This document shows positions 44,312 through 54,075 of a stretch of DNA of 64,000 nucleotides, one piece after another. Both the position numbers and the translations under genes were made by a program. Under the pieces are notes generated by a model that saw only the letters and a program-made list of their open reading frames with translations, was not told where the DNA came from and did not search any database. Positions within the stretch are counted from its first letter, which is position 1. Every line of letters begins with the position of its first letter. The stretch is from Deltaproteobacteria bacterium (GTDB lineage Bacteria > Desulfobacterota > Deferrisomatia > Deferrisomatales > JACRMM01): positions 141,293 through 205,292 of the forward strand of contig JACRMM010000014.1 of NCBI GenBank assembly GCA_016214985.1, given 5' to 3'.

Positions 44312-45460
44312 TCACGCCTCGAGAAGGGTGCGGAGGCGACGTCGATCGCACGCCCTGTTGGGCGACCGACACGCGAGCGGCCGCTCTTGGAGGTACCGCG
44401 AAACCGTCTTGGGGTCCAGTTCGGCGGCGAACCGGATCATGTCCCCGGCGCGCTCGCAACCGCACGACCGCCGGGCGAGATAGGAGACCCCCATCCAGTA
44501 GTAAGCGAGGGCGAAGTAGGGGTCTTCTCCGACGGAAGCCTCGAAGGCGACGATCGCCTTTTCGACGCGTCGGTCCACGGCCCCCTGGAGAGCCTTGCGG
44601 AGTCTGAGGCTCGTGGGGTCATCGGCCGGCAGGGGGTCGAGCTGCCCGAGAAAGTGGCGCGCTTTCACGTAGTAGGCGCGTCCCAGTTGATAATACGTCT
44701 CCGCCGAGTGCTCTCCCTTCTTCTTGATGGACTCGTTCAGGAAGCGGATCGCTGGATTGAAAGCTCCCTTTCTCAGGAGGTAGATGGCCATCGAAAAGTA
44801 GATCTCTGGCGGTGTTGGATGAGACTCGAAGGACTCGTTGATGGATGCCAGCGCCTGCTCGTACTCCTCGTCGAGCAGATGGATCAGAGAAACGATGTTA
44901 CAGGCGAGTGAAGTGCAGTATTGAGGCAGATTCTTGCGCCATTCTGAGATGATCATGCTCCCCATGAAGGTCAGGAAATGCTCCAGGCGTCCCACTTGCT
45001 CGTTCTTGTAGAGCCACTTTGCCTGCTCGGCGAGCTCCAGAGCGCGGTCCCTGTACTTCCTGTTCTTCTGGCCGCCCTCGTCGCGAAGAAAGCTGTATGC
45101 GATGTAGTAGAGAAAGGCGAGGTTGTAGAGGATGTTAGGGTTGGGCTCCGATTCGGTCAGGGTCTCCTCGACGAACTGGATGGCGCGAAAGAGCCCCCGC
45201 ACCCGATAGACCCGCGACCAGTCGCCCCACGGCACCTGCAGAGCCGCCAGCACGGCTGACCTCTGTCGTTCCGGTTGCATCCGCTCCAGAAGATCCTCGA
45301 TGCGTTTGCGGGCTGCTCCCCGGGCGCGGTCCCGGAGCTCCTCCATCTTCTTAATGATGAAGAGTCGTTCGACGTGCTTGTCCGGAAGCACGTCGAAGAG
45401 CTCGGCCAGGTCTTCCGGCGCGTCGATCTCCCGCAGAGGTCTCAGAAGGATCTGATCCAT
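44312..45460 (-). CDS. TPR-repeat protein
   Basis: A 382-residue soluble, largely helical protein. Tetratricopeptide-like repeats are visible in the C-terminal half (EQALASINESFESHPTPPEIYFSMAIYLL, NPAIRFLNESIKKKGEHSAETYYQLGRAYYV, VEKAIVAFEASVGEDPYFALAYYWMGVSYLA). The N-terminus (MDQILLRPLREIDAPEDLAELFDVLP) is unfamiliar. A scaffold role is likely; partners are unknown. It is 17 bases downstream of the small protein at 45478-45864, so the two probably share a transcript. Confidence 0.75.
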   Translation of the reverse strand: MDQILLRPLREIDAPEDLAELFDVLPDKHVERLFIIKKMEELRDRARGAARKRIEDLLERMQPERQRSAVLAALQVPWGDWSRVYRVRGLFRAIQFVEETLTESEPNPNILYNLAFLYYIAYSFLRDEGGQKNRKYRDRALELAEQAKWLYKNEQVGRLEHFLTFMGSMIISEWRKNLPQYCTSLACNIVSLIHLLDEEYEQALASINESFESHPTPPEIYFSMAIYLLRKGAFNPAIRFLNESIKKKGEHSAETYYQLGRAYYVKARHFLGQLDPLPADDPTSLRLRKALQGAVDRRVEKAIVAFEASVGEDPYFALAYYWMGVSYLARRSCGCERAGDMIRFAAELDPKTVSRYLQERPLACRSPNRACDRRRLRTLLEA

Positions 45461-45477
45461 TCCACGCGATCCTGGCC

Positions 45478-45864
45478 CTAGACGAATCGGACCTCCTCGG
45501 TGGCGGCGTTGACGACGAAGATCCGCTCGTTGTTGGCCTCGGCATCGGAGGGGAAGAAGAAGAACCCGAGACGGTCGCGCGCATACCCCTGAGTGTAGCC
45601 GACCTGGGTCTCCCCGTCCTTGAAACGAACGGCCGTCTTCTTTCCGTAACCAGCCCTTTCGACGTCACTTCTCTCCTGATAACTCCGATCTCCGTCGAAA
45701 CTCTTTACGAAGAACACCGCCTTCAATGCGCGAACGTCGACCCGTTGAACGTCACCCGTTTCTCTCGTCGATACATGAAACACGGGGCGCTGGGGAAAGA
45801 AATCGTTCGTGGTCCCCTTGTGGATCGTTCCATCGAGGGATCGGACTACCACCCTATTCTGCAT
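45478..45864 (-). CDS. DUF6982/PilZ-associated-like small protein
   Basis: A 128-residue protein. The N-terminal part, VVVRSLDGTIHKGTTNDFFPQRPVFHV, matches a short beta-domain often fused to or encoded near PilZ and type IV pilus or signalling proteins; it continues VDVRALKAVFFVKSFDGD and FKDGETQVGYTQGYA. ATG at 45864 follows GAGGAGG and is clearly better than the upstream start. Function unknown; transcribed with the TPR gene. Confidence 0.65.
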   Translation of the reverse strand: MQNRVVVRSLDGTIHKGTTNDFFPQRPVFHVSTRETGDVQRVDVRALKAVFFVKSFDGDRSYQERSDVERAGYGKKTAVRFKDGETQVGYTQGYARDRLGFFFFPSDAEANNERIFVVNAATEEVRFV

Positions 45865-46195
45865 CACTGCCTCCTCTCCCCCTCGCCATCTCCCCCGCGT
45901 CAGGCCGTCCTTCCAACAGCTACCGTCCCCCGGTGGTCCACGGCCGCTCGTCTTCGACAACCTGATCGCAACGCGCTAATGGTGACAGTTTGGCTCCTGA
46001 TTCGCGATTGTCAACGGATCAACGGGGCGCGGGCGCTTCCCGGTCGCTCTCTCGCCGGCCCTCCGTCGAGCTTTTCCGCCCCCGTCGCTTCTGGTAGCAT
46101 ACTTCCCTCTCCGCCTCGGGGCGTGACCCGGCGGATGTTGGCTCCACGCAAGCGGAATTCGATCCAGGGACCCGGCCAGTCCGGAGGAGGCGACG
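45865..46195. other. 331-base divergent intergenic region
   Basis: Lies between the leftward small protein and the rightward LsrF-like gene, so it should hold both promoters. I could not assign boxes. GGAGGAGG about five bases before the ATG at 46196 is the ribosome site of the aldolase gene. Confidence 0.5.
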
Positions 46196-47092
46196 ATGGC
46201 GGACGTGGAAGACGTCAAGGAGCTCAAGAACTTTCACGTGGAGGTTCCTGCGCGGTGTGAAGGCTTCTTTCTGAAGGGCTCGAACTCGCTCGGCTGGGGA
46301 ATGAAGAACCGGCTGGCCCGGATTTTCCATCCGGGAACCGGTCGCACGGTCATGCTCGCGATCGATCACGGCTACTTTCAAGGTCCCACGACGGGGCTCG
46401 AGCGCATGGACGTCACGGTTCCCCCGCTTCTTTCCTACGCCGACACCCTGATGATCACCCGCGGCGCGCTGAGAACCACGATCGCTCCGGAGTTCACCAA
46501 GGGCGTGGTTCTCCGGGCGAGCGGAGGCCCCAGCATCCTGAAAGAGCTGTCGAACGAGCAGATCGCCGTGGACGTGGAGGATGCGCTGCGCTTGAACGTC
46601 TCCGCCGTGGCCGTGCAGGTGTTCATCGGGGGTGAGTTCGAGTCGCAGTCGGTCCACAACCTGACTCGCCTCGTAGACGTGGGCAACCGCTACGGGCTGC
46701 CCGTCCTGGGGGTCACGGCGGTGGGCCGCGAGATGGTGCGGGATGCGCGGTACATGAGACTCGCGAGCCGAATCTGCGCGGAGCTCGGCGCCTCCTTCGT
46801 CAAGACGTACTTCGTCGACGAGGACTTCGAGACCGTGACGGCGTCCTGCCCCGTGCCGATCGTCATCGCCGGGGGCAAGAAGATCCCGGAGCTCGATGCC
46901 CTGAAGATGGCACACCGCGCCATCCAGCAGGGGGCCCTGGGCGTGGACATGGGACGCAACATCTTCCAGTCCGACGCGCCAGCGGCCATGATTCAGGCCG
47001 TCCGGAGCGTGGTGCACGAGCGGGAGACGCCGGAGGCAGCGTACGAGCTCTACCGCACCCTGGCTCGGAAGCCGAGACGGCGCCGAACGTGA
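46196..47092 (+). CDS. lsrF: LsrF-like class I aldolase/thiolase
   Basis: A 298-residue cytoplasmic TIM-barrel enzyme very similar by eye to E. coli LsrF, the thiolase that ends degradation of phospho-AI-2. Shared segments: [72 protein letters not shown] and [12 protein letters not shown]. The Schiff-base lysine falls at Lys203 in [12 protein letters not shown]. Start ATG with a strong GGAGGAGG site. The rest of the lsr operon is absent; the next gene is an aldolase/SDR fusion only seven bases away, so it may act on another phosphorylated sugar breakdown product. Confidence 0.88.
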   Translation: MADVEDVKELKNFHVEVPARCEGFFLKGSNSLGWGMKNRLARIFHPGTGRTVMLAIDHGYFQGPTTGLERMDVTVPPLLSYADTLMITRGALRTTIAPEFTKGVVLRASGGPSILKELSNEQIAVDVEDALRLNVSAVAVQVFIGGEFESQSVHNLTRLVDVGNRYGLPVLGVTAVGREMVRDARYMRLASRICAELGASFVKTYFVDEDFETVTASCPVPIVIAGGKKIPELDALKMAHRAIQQGALGVDMGRNIFQSDAPAAMIQAVRSVVHERETPEAAYELYRTLARKPRRRRT

Positions 47093-47099
47093 GGTCGAC

Positions 47100-49220
47100 G
47101 TGATCCACCGGTGGTCGGACGCCGACGCGTCGGCTGCGGTTGCGTCCTGGGGCCCGGCCTGGGGCGAGGCGCTGGCGCTCCGGACCTACTCGGCGCGGCT
47201 GCTCGGCCGTGACCCGGCGCTGGTGCTCCACGGGGGCGGAAACACCTCTGTCAAAGATCTGCAGCGCGACCTCTTCGGGGAGGAGGTTCCGGCCCTGTTC
47301 GTCAAGGCCTCCGGGCTCGACCTGGCTGCGCTCGAGCCCGAGGGCCACGTGGGGCTTGCACTGGTCGAGCTCTGCCGTCTTCGGCGGCTCGAGTCGCTGA
47401 CCGACGACGAGATGGTCGGCGCCTTACGGCGCCACCTTCTCTCGCATGGCGCGTCGAACCCGTCGATCGAAGCTCTGGTTCACGCGTTCCTTCCCCCGCG
47501 CTTCATCGACCACACGCACGCCGACGCCGTCCTGGCGCTGACCCATACGGCCGAGGGCGAGCGACACGTGCGCGACGCCCTCGGACCGGACGTGATCGTG
47601 CTCCCCTACGAGACGCCGGGCTTCCCACTGGCGAAGGCCTCGGCCGACGCGTTCCACGCACCGGAGAACGCGGGGGCGCGGGGCATGGTGTGGCTCCGCC
47701 ACGGCATCGTCACCTGGGGGGATACGGCGAGGGAGTCCTACGATGCAATGATCGACCTGGTGAGCCGGGCCGAGGAGTACCTCGCGAGGCGAGCGGTGGG
47801 CTTGTGGGTCGCCGCGCCGGACGTTTCCAACAATGAGGCTCGCCGACGGTTCGTCAGCGTCGCACCGCTTCTGCGAGGGGCGGTGTCCCCGGAGGTGGGG
47901 GGCGAAGACCGGACGCGGCGGCCGATGATCTTGAGGCCGCTCCTCCGAGACGATCTCCGTGCCCTCCTCGACCGCCAGGGGACGAGAGCGTTCGCGGTCA
48001 CCCCGCCGCTCACTGCCGATCACCTGATCCGAACGAAGCCCCTGCCCCTGTGGGTCGATGCACCCGCCTACGACGAGCCGGAGCGGCTGCGGGCGCAGCT
48101 GACAGAGGCGGTTGCCGGTTACGCCCAGGCGTACGCTGCGTATGTGGCTCGCAACGGCGGCCGCGCGGATGTCGGCGGCTCCGCCGTCGATCCGCTGCCA
48201 CGGGTGATCCTGCTGCCCGGCCTCGGCGCGATCTGTGCCGGGACCGACGCGCGGGCCGCCGACATCGCCTGCGATATCACCGCCCAGACCCTCGCGGCGA
48301 AGGCCCTGGCCGCGGGACTGGGCCGGTTCGAGGGACTGGCCGAGGCGCAGCTGTTCGCCATGGAGCACCGGGGACTTCAGCAGGCCAAACTGGGCACGGG
48401 GCCGGAGCCGCCGCTGTCGGGCCGGGTCGGGGTGGTCACCGGTGCCGCGGGCGCTATCGGCTCGGGCATCTGTGAGGGGCTCTTGCGGGAGGGATGCCAC
48501 GTCGCGGTCACGGACCTCCCCGGCGAGGGCTTGGACCGGGTCGTGGAGGAACTCTCGCGGGCCTATCCGGGCCGGGTGGTCGGCGTGCCGCTCGACGTGT
48601 CCGAGGCCGTCTCGGTACGCCGGGCGTTTGAGACGGTGATCGGAGCCTGGGGGGGCATCGACCTCGGGGTGGTCAACGCGGGGCTCGCGCACGTGGCGTC
48701 GCTCGCCGACCTGAGCCTCGAAGCCTTCCGGCGCCTGGAACGGGTCAACGTGGAGGGGACGCTCCTCGTCCTGCAGGCGCTGGCGCGTCACTTCGCGGTC
48801 CAGGGTCGTGACCTCGGGGGCGACGTGGTGCTCATCTCGACCAAGAACGTCTTCGCGCCGGGGGCCCAGTTCGGTGCGTACAGCGCCACCAAGGCCGCGG
48901 CCCATCAGCTCGCGCGGATCGCGAGCCTGGAGCTCGCTCCCCTGGGGGTCCGGGTGAACATGGTGGCGCCGGACGCGGTATTCTCGCACGGCGGAAGACG
49001 CTCGGGCCTCTGGCAAGAGGTGGGGCCCGACCGGATGCGGGCACGGGGCCTCGACGAACAGGGGTTGGAAGACTACTACCGAAGCCGAAACCTCCTCAAG
49101 TCAAGGGTGACGGCCGAGCACGTAGCGCGGGCCGTGCTCTTCTTCGCCACCCGGCAGACGCCCACGACCGGCGCCACGCTCCCGGTGGACGGGGGCCTCC
49201 CGGACGCAACTCCCCGCTGA
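47100..49220 (+). CDS. Class II aldolase/short-chain dehydrogenase fusion
   Basis: A 706-residue bifunctional enzyme. Residues about 20-260: class II (zinc) aldolase with LVLHGGGNTSVK, SIEALVHAF (catalytic Glu124), FIDHTHADAV (His138, His140) and WLRHGIVTWG (His201). Residues about 440-706: SDR domain with VVTGAAGAIGSG, VNAGLAH, Ser580, and the YSATK pair Tyr594/Lys598. This is the architecture of RhaD-type rhamnulose-phosphate aldolase/lactaldehyde dehydrogenase proteins. Together with the LsrF-like gene it suggests cleavage of a phosphorylated deoxy-sugar and oxidation of the aldehyde. The substrate is not certain. Confidence 0.88.
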   Translation: MIHRWSDADASAAVASWGPAWGEALALRTYSARLLGRDPALVLHGGGNTSVKDLQRDLFGEEVPALFVKASGLDLAALEPEGHVGLALVELCRLRRLESLTDDEMVGALRRHLLSHGASNPSIEALVHAFLPPRFIDHTHADAVLALTHTAEGERHVRDALGPDVIVLPYETPGFPLAKASADAFHAPENAGARGMVWLRHGIVTWGDTARESYDAMIDLVSRAEEYLARRAVGLWVAAPDVSNNEARRRFVSVAPLLRGAVSPEVGGEDRTRRPMILRPLLRDDLRALLDRQGTRAFAVTPPLTADHLIRTKPLPLWVDAPAYDEPERLRAQLTEAVAGYAQAYAAYVARNGGRADVGGSAVDPLPRVILLPGLGAICAGTDARAADIACDITAQTLAAKALAAGLGRFEGLAEAQLFAMEHRGLQQAKLGTGPEPPLSGRVGVVTGAAGAIGSGICEGLLREGCHVAVTDLPGEGLDRVVEELSRAYPGRVVGVPLDVSEAVSVRRAFETVIGAWGGIDLGVVNAGLAHVASLADLSLEAFRRLERVNVEGTLLVLQALARHFAVQGRDLGGDVVLISTKNVFAPGAQFGAYSATKAAAHQLARIASLELAPLGVRVNMVAPDAVFSHGGRRSGLWQEVGPDRMRARGLDEQGLEDYYRSRNLLKSRVTAEHVARAVLFFATRQTPTTGATLPVDGGLPDATPR

Positions 49221-49291
49221 CGGCGGGTCAAACCGACGGGGCGCCGCACCTTGTGGCGCCTGCCGATCCCCTCCCGATTCCGCGAAACGAG

Positions 49292-49319
49292 GGGGGAGCC
49301 CGAACTTCCGGGCTCCCCC
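49292..49319 (+). terminator. Convergent intrinsic terminator
   Basis: GGGGGAGCCCG (49292-49302) and CGGGCTCCCCC (49309-49319) form an exact 11-base stem with a six-base loop, 72 bases after the aldolase/SDR stop and just before the end of the leftward secreted-protein gene. The following TTGTGTG is only weakly T-rich. Confidence 0.8.
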
Positions 49320-49344
49320 TTGTGTGGCCTGGGGACGATCTCGG

Positions 49345-51960
49345 CTACTTGAACTGGATGTTCGCGCTCCTCGTGGCACCCAGCGGCGAGGTCACCAGGA
49401 CCGCCTTCGGCGCGGAACACCAGAAGCCCGTGCCGTTGCTCCCCGTATTCGTCGGATTGATGGTGCCGGCGCTGTTCACCGAGACGTCGTAGCTCCAATT
49501 GCCGAGCGCATCCACGGTGGCCGTGCCGATCACCGGGTTGGTGGCGGCAGTCATCGGGGTACAGACCCCGTTTGCCTTGTAGGTCGGCGGCGTGGTGATG
49601 TCGTACCGGATCGCCAGGGTCTGGCTTGCGGCGATGCTGTCGGTGCCGGTCACGGTCCAACGCCACGTCTTGTTCGTGAAGATGGACTTCGCGATGAGGA
49701 TCGCCTCCGTTGCGTTGACGGTCACCGTGACCGTGGCGGTGTTGGCGGACAGGCCACCCGCCACGTCCCTCGCCTTGTAGCTGAACGTGTAAACGCTGCC
49801 GCCACCAGATCCGGTGAAGGTGACGGTACCGCCGGCGCACGCCGTGCCGACCGAAGCCGGGACCCCTCCGCATGCGATGGTGGCGCCCGCCGCCGGCAGC
49901 GTCTGGATCACGGCTGCGGCGAGGTCGGCCACGCCGTCCGGGTCGGTGTCGTTGGCGATCAGGTTGATCGTAACGGCCTTGTTGTTGGGGGCGCCGCTCG
50001 CGTCATTGATCGCGGTCGGGACGTCGTTCACCGGCGCGATGGTGACGTGGAGGTATCCCTCCGCAGAAACTGTGCCGCCAACGGTCACCCTGTACCCGAC
50101 CAGGTCGGGGCCGTTGTAATTTGCCTTCGGCGTATAGACGATTTGCTGGTCGGCGCTGACCGTCGCCGTGCCATTCACCGGCGCCGCCGAGATTGTCAGC
50201 GTCGCGGCGGCGGCCGCAACAGGTGCACCGTTCAACGTGTCATTGGCCAGGACGTCGATGGTTGGGGGCGTGACGCAACTCGTCGCCGGCGTTGCCGAGC
50301 AGTCCTCGTTCATCGTCAGGCTGTCGGCGTTGGTGACCACAACGTCTGTCAGCACAGGGGTGCCGACGGTCGTGCGGACATCCAGCGAGGCGGTGCCGCC
50401 CCGGAGAGAGGTCACTGAGACCCTGGCTGGCGGTGCGAAGAGGTTGGGGATCGACAACTGATGGGTGCAGGGGGCGGTCAGGGTCATGGCGCCAAAGCCG
50501 TCCAGGGTCAGCTGGGGGCTGGTGAAACAATCGCTCGTGACAGCGTCGACCGTCAGCGTGGCGGTGGACGGCGTGTAGGTCGCTCCGAGAATGTCCGCCT
50601 CGTCCGTCACGTTCGCCGGGAAGTAGCCCGGCACGACACGGCCGTTGTCCAGCACGCATACTTGGCTGGGGATGGTCAACGGCGCATTCTGTCCCCACCA
50701 GGTGTTGCCGGTGGGGCTGTTCCTGAACATCTGGAAGTACGTGACCGGAACGCCGCCCACACCGGTCGTCGTCGGGGCGGTCGGGTTGCCCGCGGCATCC
50801 GTCCCGCAGGCGGTGTCGTAGTAGCCCATGTCCGGGTTGGAGGTCGTCGTTGCTGTGCCCGCGGGAAGGCGCGGATTCATGGTGGGGAAGGCGGTCACGA
50901 AGACGTCCAGCTTCTTGACCCCGGCGGCCGTCTCCCCATAACTCGCGCGGTCCACGGTGACCCGACCCGTAATCGGGGCCTCGAACACCCGGCCAGCCGT
51001 GGAGAAGGCGTGCTCGCCGCCCGCCGAGGGAGGGATCTCGACACCGTTCACCTCCACGCGAAAGATATTGGGGTCACGGAGGCCGCCGCTCGTCACATAG
51101 ATCGGCCTGGCCGGCATGCCGGGGAGGTCGGTGGGAGCGTTGCCCATTATGCAATCGCCTGGGAGCGGAACGGTCGGGGTCGGGACCGTCAGCGCACATG
51201 TGCCGCCGGTGAGAGGTCCGAGACGCGCCGGGTCGGCGATGTACTTCCTCCCCGTGCCCGGATACGCAGTCTTTGCGGCGAGCGCGTCATAGAACGGATC
51301 CTGACCGGCAATCAGGTCCGGGATCGGAGGCACTTCGGGGCCGCCGGGAGCGGGCGACGGCAGCAGGAAAGGCCCGATGCTCGTGTTCAGCGCGCACGAG
51401 AAGTTGGTCCCGCAGGTGATGCCGACGTCCTGCGTGAAGAAGAGCCTGTCTCCCACGCTCAACCCGGGGAAGTCGAAGACGCCGAACGGCGTATACACCT
51501 TGTAGTCACCGGCCGTCGGGATCGACGCGATCTTGATGCGAACACGGCCAAAGGTGATCTGGTCGTTGGCGAGGGGCGCGCCGCCGCCAAAGGCGCCCTC
51601 CATCGAGAGAACCAGGGACATGCCTCCTTGAATCTTACTGCCCGCCGTGGCGTTCCAGTAGAAGTGCTCGGGTGAGTAGTTGGTGAAGGGTACCTCTGGC
51701 ACCGCCCCCGTCGGCAAGTTACCGGGAAGGATCAGCAACCAGCCACCGTTCAGCTCTGCCTGGTTCTGCGGCAGGCCAAAGTCGAGTGTCAGGCCCGACT
51801 TGTCCTGATACCACGCCGGGTACCCCCCGTTCGCGGCATCCACGGGGCCGACCCGTTCGAGGGCCGCATGGCTGACCTGTGGCGCTCCGAGCAAGAGCGT
51901 CGCTGAGGTGAAAATCGTACTCGCCAACATCGTCCGTGGGATGAACCTCCGCTTACTCAT
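49345..51960 (-). CDS. Secreted Ig-like/cadherin-like repeat protein
   Basis: An 871-residue exported protein. The signal peptide is at residues 1-32 (PRTMLASTIFTSATLLLG, cleavage after SHA). The N-terminal half is rich in Gly, Pro and Thr with several Cys pairs and no domain I recognise. The C-terminal half holds bacterial Ig/cadherin-like modules with the DVLANDT and NLIANDTDPDGV hallmarks and a final beta domain. ATG at 51960 has GGAGGAG upstream; longer open reading before it is not protein-like. Probably a surface or extracellular matrix protein, encoded just downstream of the copper/ABC operon but separated from it by 415 bases. Confidence 0.75.
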   Translation of the reverse strand: MSKRRFIPRTMLASTIFTSATLLLGAPQVSHAALERVGPVDAANGGYPAWYQDKSGLTLDFGLPQNQAELNGGWLLILPGNLPTGAVPEVPFTNYSPEHFYWNATAGSKIQGGMSLVLSMEGAFGGGAPLANDQITFGRVRIKIASIPTAGDYKVYTPFGVFDFPGLSVGDRLFFTQDVGITCGTNFSCALNTSIGPFLLPSPAPGGPEVPPIPDLIAGQDPFYDALAAKTAYPGTGRKYIADPARLGPLTGGTCALTVPTPTVPLPGDCIMGNAPTDLPGMPARPIYVTSGGLRDPNIFRVEVNGVEIPPSAGGEHAFSTAGRVFEAPITGRVTVDRASYGETAAGVKKLDVFVTAFPTMNPRLPAGTATTTSNPDMGYYDTACGTDAAGNPTAPTTTGVGGVPVTYFQMFRNSPTGNTWWGQNAPLTIPSQVCVLDNGRVVPGYFPANVTDEADILGATYTPSTATLTVDAVTSDCFTSPQLTLDGFGAMTLTAPCTHQLSIPNLFAPPARVSVTSLRGGTASLDVRTTVGTPVLTDVVVTNADSLTMNEDCSATPATSCVTPPTIDVLANDTLNGAPVAAAAATLTISAAPVNGTATVSADQQIVYTPKANYNGPDLVGYRVTVGGTVSAEGYLHVTIAPVNDVPTAINDASGAPNNKAVTINLIANDTDPDGVADLAAAVIQTLPAAGATIACGGVPASVGTACAGGTVTFTGSGGGSVYTFSYKARDVAGGLSANTATVTVTVNATEAILIAKSIFTNKTWRWTVTGTDSIAASQTLAIRYDITTPPTYKANGVCTPMTAATNPVIGTATVDALGNWSYDVSVNSAGTINPTNTGSNGTGFWCSAPKAVLVTSPLGATRSANIQFK

Positions 51961-52375
51961 CTTCCGTCTCCTCCATTGGTGGTATGACGTGTCCGGCGTA
52001 TTCCATTCGCTCTCGTTCCTCCCCTCCCTTCTGTCCTGTATGTTGGTTGTTCCGGCGGCGCCTCGGGCTCGCAGGGGCGCAGAGCGTGCGCCGCACGGGC
52101 CGGCTTCGGAGGCGCCGCGAAGCCGTTTCGCGCGGCTTGGGCGGCTTCCCGCGGCCCAGATATTGTTCACTGTCTTTCGCCGGCGGTTGGTAGCGGCATC
52201 CGCTCCCGGAGGAAGACCCGGCTCCACGGCGTCGGCTTCACTGTATAGGGCCCACGGCAGGGAACAACGGGGGGTAGTACTCATTCGGGGTCGCCTGGGA
52301 CCCCAATTCGAGTCTGCAGGGGCTCCGGCTTTCTGTATGCCTCCGGGGTTCGCAGACGAGGGGATGGAAAGGGAA
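51961..52375. other. 415-base intergenic region with a hairpin
   Basis: No gene supported. A perfect 7-base inverted repeat, CGGCTTC/GAAGCCG at 52101-52107 and 52119-52125, could terminate or process the upstream operon transcript. An A+T pocket (about 52150-52162) might belong to the promoter of the secreted protein. Confidence 0.45.
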
Positions 52376-53374
52376 TCAGAACCTGAGGTCGGATACGGCG
52401 GCCCGACAGAAGACGATCGCGGCAAACACGCCATACGAGAGGAGGGACGCTGCCGCGAGCTTCCGAAGAAAGACCGGGAGGACGTCGGCGAGCCCGCTCG
52501 CTCTTTGGTAAGGCAGCAGGGCTCCCACACCCAGGGCCGGGACGGCGCCTGCTAACAGGGACAGATACAGCGGGTACCCGACGTACCAGTACCCGGCCTG
52601 GAAGACGCAGAAGGGGCAGTGGTGCGTGGGCAGCTCGTAGAAGTAGAGGCACTGGTAGGAGAGGAACGCCGCCACCGAGACCGCAAGGGTCGCCGCCCCG
52701 CTCAGGCTGAAGAGAGAGCCCGCTGCCCGGGAGCCGCGCGCGAGAAACCAGCCCCCCAGGGCGAACGTCAGCAGCATCGCCACGCCGAAGGAGGCCTCCA
52801 TCGCCGGGCGGGGGAAGGAGGAGAGCAGCGCCGGGAGGCCGCGGCCCCCCTCACTGAAGAGGCTCCCGCAGCAGGACGTGATCACGTTGGGTTTGAGGCT
52901 GAGGAAGTAGAGGCCCTGGAGTGCCGCCTCCGCCAGCATCGACGGGGTGAGCAGGAGGAGCAGGAGGTACTTGGGCCGGACCAGTGGGTAGGCCGGCGAG
53001 CGGTTGTCGGCGTGGTTGACGACGAGCCAGACCCCGGCCAGGAGGAAGTTGAACACCTTCACGAGCAGGGCGGCGTAGCCCCACCGGTTGAGGGCGAGCG
53101 AACCGGCCGCGCACATGGCGCCCACGAAGAGCTTCGAGAGGTCGTCGGCCACGTAGACGAAGAGGAAGAGCGACCCGAGCTGGAAGAGGAACGCCCAGAA
53201 GAGGACGGTCGTGATCAGGTATGTCTTCCGCTCGAGCGCGAGCTGGAGTTCGCTGCCGCTCGCGAGGTCCCAGCGCCGCAGGATCTGGACCGCGAACCGC
53301 GAGGCGTGCAGGAGCACCAGGCCCACCAGGACCGACCCGGCCAGCAGCGCCACGACCGGCGGGTGCAGGATCAC
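52376..53374 (-). CDS. Polytopic membrane protein with CC and CPFC motifs
   Basis: A 332-residue integral membrane protein with about eight hydrophobic segments and no family I can name. Noteworthy cysteines: SCCGSLF in one loop and THHCPFCVFQAGYWY in another; the His-His-Cys-x2-Cys pattern could bind a metal or act in redox. GTG at 53374 overlaps the ATPase stop (GTGA). It is the last member of the multicopper oxidase/SCO/ABC operon, so a role in metal or electron transfer across the inner membrane is plausible but unproven. Confidence 0.7.
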   Translation of the reverse strand: MILHPPVVALLAGSVLVGLVLLHASRFAVQILRRWDLASGSELQLALERKTYLITTVLFWAFLFQLGSLFLFVYVADDLSKLFVGAMCAAGSLALNRWGYAALLVKVFNFLLAGVWLVVNHADNRSPAYPLVRPKYLLLLLLTPSMLAEAALQGLYFLSLKPNVITSCCGSLFSEGGRGLPALLSSFPRPAMEASFGVAMLLTFALGGWFLARGSRAAGSLFSLSGAATLAVSVAAFLSYQCLYFYELPTHHCPFCVFQAGYWYVGYPLYLSLLAGAVPALGVGALLPYQRASGLADVLPVFLRKLAAASLLSYGVFAAIVFCRAAVSDLRF

Positions 53375-54054
53375 CGGCTGCTCCCGTCCACGACCCGACC
53401 GTCGCGCATCTCGACGACCGCGTCCACGAAGGGGGCCCCGGACACGAGGGGGTCGTGGCTCGCGATCACGATCGTCTTCCCGTCTCTCTTGAGGCGGCCC
53501 ATGACCTCGAGGAAGTCCTGGGAGAGCCGGGTGTCCAGGTGGGCGGTCGGCTCGTCGGCGATGAGCACCGGCGGATCGTTGATGAGGGCGCGGGCGATGG
53601 CGACCCGCTGGGCCTCTCCGCCCGACAGCCACTCGACCTTGGCCGAGGCCTTGGGCGCGATGTCGAGCAGGTCCAGCAGGTGCAGGGCCCGGCTGCGCAG
53701 CGGGCCGTACTTCGCGCCCGTGGGGTAGGCCGGCAGCATCACGTTCTCCAGGCAGCTGACGCCCCGGATCAGGTGGAACTGCTGGAAGATGAAGCCGCTC
53801 GTCTTCCGGCGGACCTCGGTGAGGAACCGCTCGGGCAGGCTCGTGACCTCCCGGCCGAAGAGGACGACTCGCCCCGCCGTGGGCCGGGCCATGCAGCCGA
53901 GGATGCCGAGCAGCGTGGTCTTGCCCGACCCGCTCGGTCCCTTCAGCACGGTCACCCGACGAGGGTGAACGGTGAGCGACACCCCGTCCAGGGCCGTGAA
54001 CTCGTTGGGCCGGCCCGCGTGGAAGATCTTCCGGACGTCGAGCACCTCGATCAC
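53371..54054 (-). CDS. ABC transporter ATPase (LolD/MacB-like)
   Basis: 227-residue ATPase of the MacB/LolD/FtsE group: Walker A GPSGSGKTT, Q-loop FIFQQFHLI, signature LSGGEAQR, Walker B VLIADEPTAHLD and His in IVIASHDP. GTG at 54054 follows AAGGA. Its partner permease is the FtsX-like protein at 54076-55203, only 21 bases upstream. Such pairs drive mechanotransmission or lipoprotein/peptide release rather than classic import. Confidence 0.92.
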   Translation of the reverse strand: MIEVLDVRKIFHAGRPNEFTALDGVSLTVHPRRVTVLKGPSGSGKTTLLGILGCMARPTAGRVVLFGREVTSLPERFLTEVRRKTSGFIFQQFHLIRGVSCLENVMLPAYPTGAKYGPLRSRALHLLDLLDIAPKASAKVEWLSGGEAQRVAIARALINDPPVLIADEPTAHLDTRLSQDFLEVMGRLKRDGKTIVIASHDPLVSGAPFVDAVVEMRDGRVVDGSSR

Positions 54055-54075
54055 CGCGTCACATCCTTTCGGACC

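Noticed and set aside
49345-52530. Longer N-terminus for the secreted Ig-like protein, starting near 52530
   Set aside because: Upstream sequence is not protein-like and would bury the clear signal peptide that begins at 51960.
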